The position numbers and the translations under genes were made by a program. This document shows, piece by piece, positions 8,155 through 16,169 of a stretch of 52,198 nt of DNA (the first letter of the stretch is position 1; every line of letters starts with the position of its first letter). The stretch comes from Rubrivivax sp. (lineage in GTDB: Bacteria; Pseudomonadota; Gammaproteobacteria; Burkholderiales; Burkholderiaceae_C): positions 1 to 52,198 of the forward strand of contig JAUXVE010000028.1 of the NCBI GenBank assembly GCA_030680415.1, read 5' to 3'. The notes under the pieces are model-generated. The model saw nothing but the letters and a program-made list of their open reading frames with translations. It was not told the origin of the DNA and did not search any database.

Positions 8155-9063
8155 TCAGCGCGGGACGATCTGCGTGCCGGCGAGCTGCTCCTGTGCTTCC
8201 ACCAGCGAGGGCACGAACTTGCGGCCGTGGCCCAAGGCGCTGGCGAGCACGAGCGACTGATGCACGCCTTCGCCGACCACGGTCGGCACGGCCAGGTCCT
8301 CGGCCAGGTGGGTGTAATAGCGGATGTCCTTGCGCGCGTTGTCGAGTTCGAACACGAGCCCGGTGAGGTCGCCGTCCAGGGTCTTGGCCATGGCCTGGAA
8401 CAGGCCCGAGTTGGCGCCGCCGGCGCTCACCACCTCGACCAGCCGGCGCGGGTCGACGCCCGCCTTCTTGCCGACGGCAAAGGCTTCGGCAGTGGCCGTG
8501 CAGATGGCCTGGGAAACGAAGTTGTTGAGCAGCTTCACGATGTGCCCGGCGCCGGGGCCGCCGGCGTGGAACACGTTCTCCGCGAAACACCTCAGGATGG
8601 GCTCCAGCCGCGCGAAATCCTCCGGCTCGGCGCCCACCATCACGTTCAGGCGGCCGGCTTCGGCTTCGACCGGCGTGCGCGTCAACGGCGCGTCGATGAA
8701 GACCGCGTCCAGCGCGGCGCACCACTCGCGCATCTGGCGCGAGCCGGCGGGCTCGCTGGTCGAGCAGTCGACGATCATCAGCGGCGGCCGCGGCTCGGGC
8801 AGGGCGCGGCGGCCTTCGAGCAGCGCACCCACCGATTCCTGCACCTGCGGCGAGCCGGTGACGCAGAGGAAGACGAGTTCGCATTCGGCGGCCATGTCCG
8901 CGCGCGACTCGGCGAGCGTGGCGCCTGCCGCCAGCAGGTCGGCGACACGCTGCGGGCGCGTGTTGACGTGCAGCACGAGGCCGTGGCCCTTGGCCAGCAG
9001 GTGCTTGGCCATGCCATGGCCCATGAGGCCCGAGGCGCCGATGAATCCGATCGGTTTCGACAT
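8155..9063 (-). CDS. NAD(P)-dependent beta-hydroxyacid dehydrogenase (HIBADH/GarR family)
   Basis: A 302-residue member of the 3-hydroxyisobutyrate / 2-hydroxy-3-oxopropionate reductase family. The substrate motif region (DAPLTRTPVEAEAG) and catalytic lysine in GAGHIVKLLNN are present. The nucleotide turn reads GFIGASGLMG, one residue longer than the usual GFIGLGxMG, and the substrate motif has LTRTPVEA rather than the usual VSGG, so it is a divergent subgroup. In this setting it could act on tartronate semialdehyde, L-threonate or another short hydroxy acid from sugar-acid breakdown. It lies 26 bases upstream of the alcohol dehydrogenase and 13 bases downstream of another SDR. The family is clear; the substrate is unknown. 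Confidence 0.82.
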   Translation of the reverse strand: MSKPIGFIGASGLMGHGMAKHLLAKGHGLVLHVNTRPQRVADLLAAGATLAESRADMAAECELVFLCVTGSPQVQESVGALLEGRRALPEPRPPLMIVDCSTSEPAGSRQMREWCAALDAVFIDAPLTRTPVEAEAGRLNVMVGAEPEDFARLEPILRCFAENVFHAGGPGAGHIVKLLNNFVSQAICTATAEAFAVGKKAGVDPRRLVEVVSAGGANSGLFQAMAKTLDGDLTGLVFELDNARKDIRYYTHLAEDLAVPTVVGEGVHQSLVLASALGHGRKFVPSLVEAQEQLAGTQIVPR

Positions 9064-9076
9064 CGGAGTAACCCTT

Positions 9077-9844
9077 TCAACCGCGGCCGACGAAGGGCAT
9101 CTTCGTCGCCATCACGGTCACGGACAGCACGTTGGCGGTGAGCGGCAGGCGCACCATGGCCATGAAGGTGTCGACCACGGCCTGCAGGTCCATGCGCGGC
9201 TCGGGTTTGACGCCGCCGTCGGCCTGCAGCACGCCGTCGACCATGCGTGCCGTCATCTCGCTGGCGGCGTTGCCGATGTCGATCTGCCCGACCGCGATGT
9301 CCCAGGGCCGGCCGTCCAGCGCCGCCGTCTTCGTCAGCCCGCTGATGGCGTGTTTGGTGGCGGTGTAGGCGATCGATCCCGGCCGCGGCGCGTGGGCGGA
9401 AATCGAGCCGTTGTTGATGATGCGCCCGCCCATCGGCTGCTGCTCCTTCATCAGCTTGAAGGCCTGCGACAGGCAGTAGAAAGCGCCATTGAGGTTGACG
9501 TCCACCGCGCGCCGCCAGTCTTCGCCGCTCACCGCGTCGGGGGTGGTGGCGGCCAGGCCGGTGCCGGCGTTGTTGAACAGCAGGTCGAGCCGGCCGAAAC
9601 GTGCCTGGATCGTGGCGAAGGCGTCGGCGACCTCGGCCTCGCGCGAGACGTCGCAGGGCATCACGACGGCGCGCGGCGCGGCTTCACTGGCAGCGTCACC
9701 GGCGGCGTCGGCCGTGGCCTGCAACGCGTCGGCGCGGCGGCCGACCAGGGCCACCGTCCAGCCTTCGGCCAGCAGGCCCAGTGCGCAGGCGCGGCCGATG
9801 CCGCTGCCGGCGCCGGTGACGAGGGCGATCTTGTCGTGGTTCAT
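9077..9844 (-). CDS. short-chain dehydrogenase/reductase of the sugar-acid island
   Basis: A 255-residue classical SDR with TGAGSGIG, NNAG and catalytic YTATK. The C-terminal region includes IDIGNAASEMTARM and ends ATKMPFVGRG. The frame stays open 96 bases upstream, but the ATG at 9844 is preceded by AGGAAAC and starts MNHDKIALVTG, the normal SDR opening. The substrate cannot be assigned; possible roles include a sugar 1-dehydrogenase or a 3-ketoacid reductase. It follows the IlvD/EDD dehydratase with a 110-base gap containing a perfect hairpin, so it may be less strongly expressed than the dehydratase. Confidence 0.85.
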   Translation of the reverse strand: MNHDKIALVTGAGSGIGRACALGLLAEGWTVALVGRRADALQATADAAGDAASEAAPRAVVMPCDVSREAEVADAFATIQARFGRLDLLFNNAGTGLAATTPDAVSGEDWRRAVDVNLNGAFYCLSQAFKLMKEQQPMGGRIINNGSISAHAPRPGSIAYTATKHAISGLTKTAALDGRPWDIAVGQIDIGNAASEMTARMVDGVLQADGGVKPEPRMDLQAVVDTFMAMVRLPLTANVLSVTVMATKMPFVGRG

Positions 9845-9900
9845 GTAGACGTTTCCTGGGGCGGGGTCGGAGACTGAGGGTTGCTCGGATCGGCAGCATG

Positions 9901-9932
9901 CGCTCCCTCTCCCGCTTGCGGGAGAGGGAGCG
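9901..9932. repeat. perfect 15-bp-stem palindrome between the dehydratase and SDR genes
   Basis: CGCTCCCTCTCCCGC and its exact reverse complement are separated by TT. No T run follows on either strand, so it is not a standard intrinsic terminator. It resembles intergenic REP-type hairpins common in GC-rich proteobacteria and could stabilise the 3' end of the dehydratase message. Confidence 0.85.
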
Positions 9933-9954
9933 AACTCCAAAGATGTTCATGCTC

Positions 9955-11691
9955 TCAATGGTTGTCCTTGGGCACGAAGTCCCCGCGCTTGCCGCGCAGG
10001 AAATCGAGGTCGGCGCCCTCGTCGGCCTGCAGCACGGTGTCGATGTAGAGCTTCCAGTAGCCGCTCTGCAGCGGCGGCACGGGGGGCTGCCAGCCGGCGC
10101 GGCGGCGCTCGAGTTCCGCGTCGTCGACATGCAGGTGCAGCTTGCGCGCCGGCACGTCCAGCGTGATCAGGTCACCGTTCTTCACCAGCGCCAGCGGCCC
10201 GCCGGCGGCGGCCTCGGGCACGGTGTGCAGCACCACGGTGCCGTAGGCGGTGCCGCTCATGCGCGCGTCGCTGATGCGCACCATGTCGGTGATGCCCTTC
10301 TTCAGCACCTTGGGCGGCAGCGGCATGTTGCCGACCTCGGCCATGCCGGGGTAGCCCTTGGGGCCGCAGTTCTTCAGCACCAGGATGCAGGTCTCGTCGA
10401 CATCCAGGCTGTCGTCGTCGATGCGGCGGTGGAAGTCGTCGCTGTCCTCGAACACCACCGCACGCCCGGTGTGCACCATCAGGGCCGGCGTCGCGGCACT
10501 GGGCTTGATGACCGCGCCGCGCGGCGCCAGGTTGCCGCGCAGCACGGCGATGCCGGCCTTGTCCTTGAACGGCGCGGCCATCGTCTTGATGACCTCGGGG
10601 TTGAAGTTCTGCGCCTGGGCGATGTTCTCGCCCACCGTGCAGCCGTTGGCGGTGACGGCGCCCAGGTGCAGCACCGAGGCGATCTCCTTCATCACCGCCG
10701 GCAGGCCGCCGGCGTAGCAGAAGTCCTCCATCAGGTACTGGCCGCTGGGCTGCAGGTTCACCAGGCACGGCAATTCGCTGGCCAGGCGGTCGAAGTCGTC
10801 GATGGTCAGCGGCACGCCCAGGCGCCCGGCGATGGCGATGAGGTGGATCACCGCGTTGGTGCTGCCGCCGATGGCGGCCAGCGTGCGGATGGCGTTTTCG
10901 AAGGCCTCGCGGGTGAGGATCTGCGACAGCTTCTGGTCTTCGTGCACCATATCGACGATGCGGCGCCCGGCGTTGCGGGCGATGACGTTGCGCCGGCCGT
11001 CGACGGCCGGGTAGGCGGCGTTGCCGGGCAGGCCCACGCCGAGTGCTTCGACCATGCTGGCCATGGTGCTGGCGGTGCCCATGGTCATGCAGTGGCCGTG
11101 GCTGCGGTGCATGCAGCTTTCGGCCTCGAAGAAGTCGGCCAGCTTGAGCGTGCCGGCGCGCACCTGCTCGCTCATCTGCCACACGCCGGTGCCCGAGCCG
11201 AGCTCCTGGCCGCGCCACTTGCCGTTGAGCATGGGGCCGCCGCTGACGCCGATGGTCGGCAGGTCGACGCTGGCCGCACCCATCAGCAGCGACGGCGTCG
11301 TCTTGTCGCAACCCATCAGCAGCACCACGCCGTCGAGGGGGTTGCCACGGATGCTTTCCTCGACATCCATGCTGGCCAGGTTGCGGTAGAGCATGGCGGT
11401 GGGGCGCAGCAGGGTTTCGCCCAGCGACATCACCGGAAACTCCAGCGGAAACCCGCCCGCTTCGTAGACGCCGATCTTCACCTGCTCGGCCAGCGTGCGG
11501 AAGTGGCTGTTGCAGGGGGTGAGCTCGCTGAAGGTGTTGCAGATGCCGATGACGGGCCGGCCGTCGAACTGGTCGTGCGGCACACCCTTGCCCTTGACCC
11601 AGCTGCGATAGGCGAAGCCGTCGCGATCCTGGCGGCCGAACCACTGCTGGCTCCTGAGGGTCCTGGGGTCACGCTTGGGGCGGTCACTCAT
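9955..11691 (-). CDS. IlvD/EDD-family sugar-acid dehydratase, L-arabinonate dehydratase-like
   Basis: A 578-residue IlvD/EDD protein that closely follows, from memory, the sequence pattern of characterised L-arabinonate dehydratase. The three cysteines expected to hold the iron-sulfur cluster lie in TPCNSH, LLMGCDKTTPS and SHGHCMTMGTAST. Other family blocks include IGGSTNAVIH, LAPRGAVIKPSA, KNCGPKGYPGMAEVGN and ISDARMSGTAYGT. It converts an aldonate to a 2-keto-3-deoxy-aldonate in the cytoplasm. The ATG at 11691 is preferred; an in-frame ATG at 11730 sits against the predicted -10 box and would be nearly leaderless. It is the first gene of the leftward arm and probably a catabolic entry step. 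Other pentonate or hexonate substrates are possible. Confidence 0.9.
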   Translation of the reverse strand: MSDRPKRDPRTLRSQQWFGRQDRDGFAYRSWVKGKGVPHDQFDGRPVIGICNTFSELTPCNSHFRTLAEQVKIGVYEAGGFPLEFPVMSLGETLLRPTAMLYRNLASMDVEESIRGNPLDGVVLLMGCDKTTPSLLMGAASVDLPTIGVSGGPMLNGKWRGQELGSGTGVWQMSEQVRAGTLKLADFFEAESCMHRSHGHCMTMGTASTMASMVEALGVGLPGNAAYPAVDGRRNVIARNAGRRIVDMVHEDQKLSQILTREAFENAIRTLAAIGGSTNAVIHLIAIAGRLGVPLTIDDFDRLASELPCLVNLQPSGQYLMEDFCYAGGLPAVMKEIASVLHLGAVTANGCTVGENIAQAQNFNPEVIKTMAAPFKDKAGIAVLRGNLAPRGAVIKPSAATPALMVHTGRAVVFEDSDDFHRRIDDDSLDVDETCILVLKNCGPKGYPGMAEVGNMPLPPKVLKKGITDMVRISDARMSGTAYGTVVLHTVPEAAAGGPLALVKNGDLITLDVPARKLHLHVDDAELERRRAGWQPPVPPLQSGYWKLYIDTVLQADEGADLDFLRGKRGDFVPKDNH

Positions 11692-11733
11692 GTTGTGCTG
11701 GCTTTCCCGGGTTGGGCGTTCGCTGGGCATCGA

Positions 11734-11763
11734 ATACTATGGTATGACGATTGAGACCGTCAG
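11734..11763 (-). promoter_or_regulatory. predicted promoter for the dehydratase, overlapped by a candidate GntR operator
   Basis: Read on the minus strand, a -35-like CTGACG (11763-11758) and a -10-like TAGTAT (11739-11734) are 18 bases apart and point toward the dehydratase. The decamer TCATACCATA (11747-11738) overlaps the -10 and differs by one base from TCATACGATA before the solute-binding-protein gene. A site here would let a FadR-type repressor shut the leftward arm. Prediction from sequence only. Confidence 0.5.
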
Positions 11764-11787
11764 CCGTAGAACCCCTAGGAGACTGCA

Positions 11788-12753
11788 TTGTCCGCTGTGA
11801 CCCCCGACATCGACGTGCTGGCCGTGGCCAGGCTTTCGCCCCTGCTCGCGCCGCAGCTGGCCGCCGCGTACACGGTGCACGAGCGCCTGCACGAGACCGA
11901 CCCCGCGGCGTTCGCCGCCGTGGCGCCGCGCGTGCGCGGCATCGCCGCCAGCGGCGAATCGAAGGTCAGTGCCGAGTTGATCGCCGCGCTGCCCGCGCTG
12001 GAGATCATCTCGGTGATGGGCGTGGGTTACGACGGCATCGATGTCGCAGCGGCCAGGGCGCGCGACGTGCAGGTCACGCACACGCCGAACGTGCTCAACG
12101 ACGATGTCGCCGACCTCGCCATCGGACTGATGCTGTGCGCGGCGCGCCAGTTGCCGGCAGCAGATCGTTACGTACGCGCCGGGCAGTGGGCCGCCGCGGG
12201 CCCGATGCCGCTGGCGCGCAAGATGTCGGGCGCGCGGCTGGGGCTGGTGGGCATGGGCCGCATCGGGCAGGCCATCGCGCACCGCGCCGCCGCTTTCGGC
12301 ATGAGCATCGCCTACACGGCGCGCAGCGCCAGGGCCGGCTTGCCTTACCGCTACCTGCCGACGGCCGCGGCGCTGGCGGCTGAGAGCGACTACCTCGTCG
12401 TCATCACCCCGGGCGGCGCCGGCACGCGCAAGATGATCGACGCCGAGGTGCTGGCCGCACTCGGCAGCAAGGGCATCCTGGTCAACGTGGCGCGCGGCTC
12501 GGTGGTCGACGAGGCGGCGCTGATCGACGCCCTGGAGCGTGGCGTCATCGCCGGCGCCGGCCTGGACGTGTTCGAGAACGAACCCCATGTGCCCGCGCGC
12601 CTGTGCGCGCTGCCGCATGTGGTGCTGGTGCCGCACATCGGCAGTGCCACCGCGCAGACCCGGCAGGCCATGGCCGACCTGGCGGCAGCCAACCTGGCGG
12701 CGCACTTCGCGGGGCGGCCGCTGCTGTCGCCGGTGCCGGAGATGCAGGGCTGA
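11788..12753 (+). CDS. D-isomer-specific 2-hydroxyacid dehydrogenase
   Basis: A 321-residue NAD(P)-dependent 2-hydroxyacid dehydrogenase of the glyoxylate/hydroxypyruvate reductase type. The Rossmann motif is GMGRIGQAI, the catalytic Arg region is NVARGSVVDE, the Glu region is AGLDVFENEP and the His is in VPHIGSAT. It would interconvert a 2-keto acid and a D-2-hydroxy acid. The start is a TTG at 11788, set by AGGAG just upstream (from 11777) with normal spacing. It is the first gene of the rightward arm, 96 bases from the divergently read dehydratase. The solute-binding-protein gene follows after 112 bases with its own candidate operator, so this gene may be a separate unit. Confidence 0.88.
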   Translation: MSAVTPDIDVLAVARLSPLLAPQLAAAYTVHERLHETDPAAFAAVAPRVRGIAASGESKVSAELIAALPALEIISVMGVGYDGIDVAAARARDVQVTHTPNVLNDDVADLAIGLMLCAARQLPAADRYVRAGQWAAAGPMPLARKMSGARLGLVGMGRIGQAIAHRAAAFGMSIAYTARSARAGLPYRYLPTAAALAAESDYLVVITPGGAGTRKMIDAEVLAALGSKGILVNVARGSVVDEAALIDALERGVIAGAGLDVFENEPHVPARLCALPHVVLVPHIGSATAQTRQAMADLAAANLAAHFAGRPLLSPVPEMQG

Positions 12754-12805
12754 GCGGCCTCGAGCGCCGGACCCGGGAAACTCCGGGGTTTGCCGCCTCC
12801 CAATC

Positions 12806-12815
12806 ATCATACGAT
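12806..12815 (+). promoter_or_regulatory. candidate operator ATCATACGAT upstream of the ABC importer
   Basis: The near-palindrome ATCATACGAT has the size and character of FadR-subfamily GntR sites. It lies 50 bases before the solute-binding-protein start and contains TACGAT, which could serve as a -10. The similar TCATACCATA at the divergent promoter suggests one regulator for both arms, most simply the GntR protein at 19015-19797. Confidence 0.5.
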
Positions 12816-12865
12816 AAGACCACCACGGCCATGGGGGCCGGACGAGACCCACAGGAGACAGACAC

Positions 12866-14251
12866 ATGCAGCTGAAGAAATCATGGATTCTTGGCGCCGC
12901 GCTCGGCGCTGCATTTGGCGTTCTGGCCGGCAGCCCGGCCTTCGCGCAGGACAAGCTCACCGTCTGGTGGGGCAAGGGCTTCTACAAGGCCGAGGACGAT
13001 GCGCTGTACGCGGCGATCAAGAAGTTCGAAGCCAAGTATCCGAAGGTCAAGGTCGAGCTGAGCCTGTACGCACCGCAGGAAATGATCCCCAAGTCGGTGG
13101 CCGCGATGGACTCCGGCAACCCGCCCGACGTCGCCTATGGCGACGTCTACGACTTCCAGGTCACCGCAAAGTGGGCCTACGACGGCAAGCTCGAAGACGT
13201 CTCCAGCGTCATCGACCCGATGCGTGCCAAGTTCGAACCCTCGGCGCTGGCCACCACCTTCCTCTACAACAACGCCAACCAGACGCGGGCCTACTACGCC
13301 TACCCGATCAAGCAGCAGACCATGCACATCCAGTACTGGAAGGACATGCTGGCCGAGGCGGGCTTCAAGGAGAGCGACATCCCCAAGGACTGGAAGGGCT
13401 ACTGGAGCTTCTGGTGCGACAAGGTCCAACCGGCCCACCGCCAGAAGACCGGCCAGCGCACCTACGGCACCGGCTTCCCGATGGGCGTGGACTCGAGCGA
13501 CTCGTTCTATTCCTTCCTGACCTTCATGGACGCCTACAACGTCAAGCTGGTCAGCGACTCGGGCAAGCTGCTCGTCGACGACCCGGCGGTGCGCCAGGGC
13601 CTCATCAACGCCGTCACCGACTACACCTCCGTCTACACCAAGGGCTGCACGCCACCTTCGGCGACGAGTTGGAAGGACCCGGACAACAACGTCGCCTTCC
13701 ACAACAGGACGACGGTGATGACGCACAACGCGACGATCTCGATCGCCGCCAAGCACCTTGACGACATGAACAACCCCGCGCTGACGCAGGCCCAGCGCGA
13801 CGTGGCCAAGGTGAACTACACGCAGAAGATCGCCACCGCCGGTTTCCCGAACAAGCCCGACGGCAGCAAGATGACCTACCGTGCCGCGGTGAAGACCGGC
13901 GTCATCTTCAAGGACGCCAAGAACAAGGCGATGGCCAAGCAGTTCGTGGCCTTCATGCTCGACGACGCCAATCTCACGCCCTATGTCGAAGGCTCGCTGG
14001 GCCGCTGGTTCCCGGTCACCAAGGCGGCGCAGCAAAGCGCGTTCTGGAAGAGCGACCCGCACCGCCTGGCCGTCTACAACCAGTTCATGGCCGGCACGAC
14101 GCCGTTCGAGTTCACCAAGAACTACAAGTTCACGGTGCTCAACAACGAGAACGTGTGGGCCAAGGCAATGAATCGCGTGCTCAGCGAAAAGGTGCCGGTG
14201 GACAAGGCGGTGGACGAGATGATCGCCCGCATCAAGACCGTCGCCAACTGA
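12866..14251 (+). CDS. ABC transporter extracellular solute-binding protein (CUT1, sugar type)
   Basis: A 461-residue secreted protein with a clear signal peptide: MQLKKSW, a hydrophobic stretch to about residue 23, and a predicted signal peptidase I site after AFA at about residues 25-27. The mature part begins QDKLTVWWGKGFYK and has the size and pattern of CUT1 family solute-binding proteins. It should bind a sugar, glycoside or polyol derivative in the periplasm and deliver it to the permease pair downstream. AGGAGA precedes the ATG. A double hairpin follows the stop, probably protecting this message so that the binding protein exceeds the membrane subunits. The ligand cannot be read from the sequence. 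Confidence 0.92.
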   Translation: MQLKKSWILGAALGAAFGVLAGSPAFAQDKLTVWWGKGFYKAEDDALYAAIKKFEAKYPKVKVELSLYAPQEMIPKSVAAMDSGNPPDVAYGDVYDFQVTAKWAYDGKLEDVSSVIDPMRAKFEPSALATTFLYNNANQTRAYYAYPIKQQTMHIQYWKDMLAEAGFKESDIPKDWKGYWSFWCDKVQPAHRQKTGQRTYGTGFPMGVDSSDSFYSFLTFMDAYNVKLVSDSGKLLVDDPAVRQGLINAVTDYTSVYTKGCTPPSATSWKDPDNNVAFHNRTTVMTHNATISIAAKHLDDMNNPALTQAQRDVAKVNYTQKIATAGFPNKPDGSKMTYRAAVKTGVIFKDAKNKAMAKQFVAFMLDDANLTPYVEGSLGRWFPVTKAAQQSAFWKSDPHRLAVYNQFMAGTTPFEFTKNYKFTVLNNENVWAKAMNRVLSEKVPVDKAVDEMIARIKTVAN

Positions 14252-14282
14252 CGCCGCTGCGCCCCGCGGCGCAGTCCAGCCG

Positions 14283-14337
14283 GGCGCGGGCCGGGCCCGC
14301 GCCGCCACGAGATTGCCCGCCGGCCTTGCGCCGGCGG
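14283..14337 (+). other. tandem intercistronic hairpins between binding protein and first permease
   Basis: The first hairpin pairs GGCGCGGGCC (14283-14292) with GGCCCGCGCC (14294-14303). The second pairs CCGCCGGC (14317-14324) with GCCGGCGG (14330-14337). Neither has a T run, so these are more likely RNA-stabilising or partial-attenuation structures than full terminators. Confidence 0.7.
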
Positions 14338-14351
14338 CGATGAGGGCCTGC

Positions 14352-15215
14352 ATGACTTCTACAGCCGTTGCCTACACGCCATTGCCGGGCCGCAAGGCGC
14401 TGAGCCCGTGGGTGCTGTGGGGCCGTCTGCTGGTGGTGCCCTACCTGGTGGTGTTCGTCGTCTTCGTGCTCTACCCGGTGTTCTACGGGCTGTGGCTGGC
14501 GCGCGACCCGCAGAACTACGTCAAGCTCGCCAACGACCCGATCTTCTTCCGCACCCTCGTCAACACCACCGTCTTCCTGGTGGTGGCGATCAACGTCAAG
14601 ATGGTGGTGGCGCTGTTCCTGTCGGGTTTCTTCGTCCGCACCAACTGGTGGATCCGGGCGCTGTCGCTGCTGTTCATCCTGCCCTGGGCGGTGCCGTCGA
14701 TCCCGACCATCCTGTCGGTGCGTTTCATGCTGAACCCCGAGTGGGGCGTCATCAACACGACGATCTTCAGGCTGACCGGGCTGGACGGGCCGAACTGGCT
14801 CAACGACCCCACGCTGGCGCTCAGCTTCTCGATGCTGATGCACATCTGGAAGTCCTTGCCCTTCTGGACGCTGATCCTGATCGCAGGGCGGCTGGCGATA
14901 CCCGGCGAACAGTACGAGGCCGCCAGCGTCGACGGTGCGACCTCGTGGCAGAAGTTCCGCTTCATCACCTGGCCCTCGATGAAGGGCCTGTACTTCACGT
15001 CGACGATCCTGTCGATGATCTGGACGCTGGGCGACTTCAACAGCGTCTACCTGCTCACCGGTGGCGGGCCGGCCGACCTGACACACGTGCTCGCCACGCT
15101 GGGCATCCGCTACCTGCGGCTGGATCAGATCGAACTCGCCATGGCGTCGATCGTGGTGGCCTTGCCGCTCGTGCTTCCGCTCGTCTACATCATGATGAAG
15201 AGGCTGAGCAAGTGA
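14352..15215 (+). CDS. ABC sugar transporter permease, MalF/UgpA type
   Basis: A 287-residue inner-membrane permease with about six hydrophobic helices. The EAA loop, which contacts the ATPase, is visible as EQYEAASVDGATSWQKF. The ATG at 14352 has GAGGG at 14343-14347; in-frame starts further upstream lie in the hairpin region and are less likely. It is the first of two permease subunits for the importer, followed by the second after 76 bases that contain a dispersed repeat copy. The gene order (binding protein, permease, permease, ATPase) is standard for CUT1 systems. Confidence 0.92.
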   Translation: MTSTAVAYTPLPGRKALSPWVLWGRLLVVPYLVVFVVFVLYPVFYGLWLARDPQNYVKLANDPIFFRTLVNTTVFLVVAINVKMVVALFLSGFFVRTNWWIRALSLLFILPWAVPSIPTILSVRFMLNPEWGVINTTIFRLTGLDGPNWLNDPTLALSFSMLMHIWKSLPFWTLILIAGRLAIPGEQYEAASVDGATSWQKFRFITWPSMKGLYFTSTILSMIWTLGDFNSVYLLTGGGPADLTHVLATLGIRYLRLDQIELAMASIVVALPLVLPLVYIMMKRLSK

Positions 15216-15235
15216 GCCCCCAAGCTCACGTTCGT

Positions 15236-15284
15236 TCGCTACCCCCCAAGGGGGCGCGCGCCCTCCTTGGGGCGGCCCGGCGGA
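15236..15284 (-). repeat. dispersed repeat copy with core CTTGGGGCGGCCCGGCG (between permease genes)
   Basis: The core CTTGGGGCGGCCCGGCG is at 15266-15282 and is preceded by the self-complementary ACCCCCCAAGGGGG. The same core occurs at 16202-16218 and at 37472-37488, and inverted at 32777-32793. Read on the minus strand it encodes PGRPK, as in the rimM and rsgA-upstream copies. Confidence 0.85.
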
Positions 15285-15291
15285 GGGCGCG

Positions 15292-16146
15292 ATGATGCGC
15301 CGCCTGACGCTCAAGCGCATCACCGGCGAAGCCAAGCTGCTGCTCATCGGCATCCCGGTGCTGCTGTGGACGCTGATCCCGGTCTATCACCTGTTCCTGT
15401 TCGCGATCTCCGAGCGCGACTCTGCCACCTCGGGCCGTCTGTGGCCGAAGAACCCGACGCTGCAGAACTTCGAGATCGTCTTCGGCCAGAAGCACTTCTA
15501 CCTCAGCCACTTCTGGGTGCAGCTCGGCAACTCGCTGATGATCGCGGTGGCGGTGGGGGTGATGACGCTGTTCATCGCCACCGCGGCGGCGTTCTCCATC
15601 AGTCGGCTGAAGGTGCGCGGCGGCCGCACGGTGATGAATCTGGCGCTGTTCACCTACTTCATCCCGGCCGCCTTCCTGGCCGTGCCGATGTACAAGACGA
15701 TGGCCAACTATGGCCTGCTCAACAACCGCTGGTCGCTGGTGCTGGCGATGGTGACGATTGCCTCGCCCTATTGCATCTGGGTGCTCAAGCAGGCCTCCGA
15801 CAAGCTGCCGTGGGAGCTCGACGAAGCCGCGCGCATCGACGGCGCCACGCCGCTGCAGCTGTTCCGCCTGGTCTATGTGCCGCTGATGGTGCCTTCGCTG
15901 GTGGCGGTCGGCACCTATGCCTTGCTGCTGGCGTGGAACGAATACCTCTACGGCTTTCTGCTGCTGTCCAGGGAAACCGACCTCACGCTGGCGGTGGCCT
16001 TGGGCAACTTCCTGGCCGCCGACGATTCACCCTGGGAGTTGCTGATGGCCACCGGCTTCGTCTACGCGCTGCCGCCGGCGGCGATCTACTACGCCTTCAA
16101 ACGCTACATGGTGTCGGGCCTGACCGCCGGCGCCGTGAAGTCATGA
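15292..16146 (+). CDS. ABC sugar transporter permease, MalG/UgpE type
   Basis: A 284-residue inner-membrane permease, the second channel subunit of the importer. The EAA loop appears as WELDEAARIDGATPLQLF and about six membrane helices are visible. The ATG at 15292 is preceded by CGGAGGG. It stands between two copies of a dispersed repeat, one in each flanking intergenic gap. The pairing with the preceding permease and following ATPase is typical, so assignment is secure; the transported ligand is unknown. Confidence 0.92.
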   Translation: MMRRLTLKRITGEAKLLLIGIPVLLWTLIPVYHLFLFAISERDSATSGRLWPKNPTLQNFEIVFGQKHFYLSHFWVQLGNSLMIAVAVGVMTLFIATAAAFSISRLKVRGGRTVMNLALFTYFIPAAFLAVPMYKTMANYGLLNNRWSLVLAMVTIASPYCIWVLKQASDKLPWELDEAARIDGATPLQLFRLVYVPLMVPSLVAVGTYALLLAWNEYLYGFLLLSRETDLTLAVALGNFLAADDSPWELLMATGFVYALPPAAIYYAFKRYMVSGLTAGAVKS

Positions 16147-16169
16147 ACCCCCACGCTCGTCGCCTCGCG

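Noticed and set aside
9898..11754. 618-codon open frame antisense to the IlvD/EDD dehydratase
   Set aside because: Same shadow pattern. The opposite strand has a complete dehydratase with conserved cysteines and a predicted promoter.
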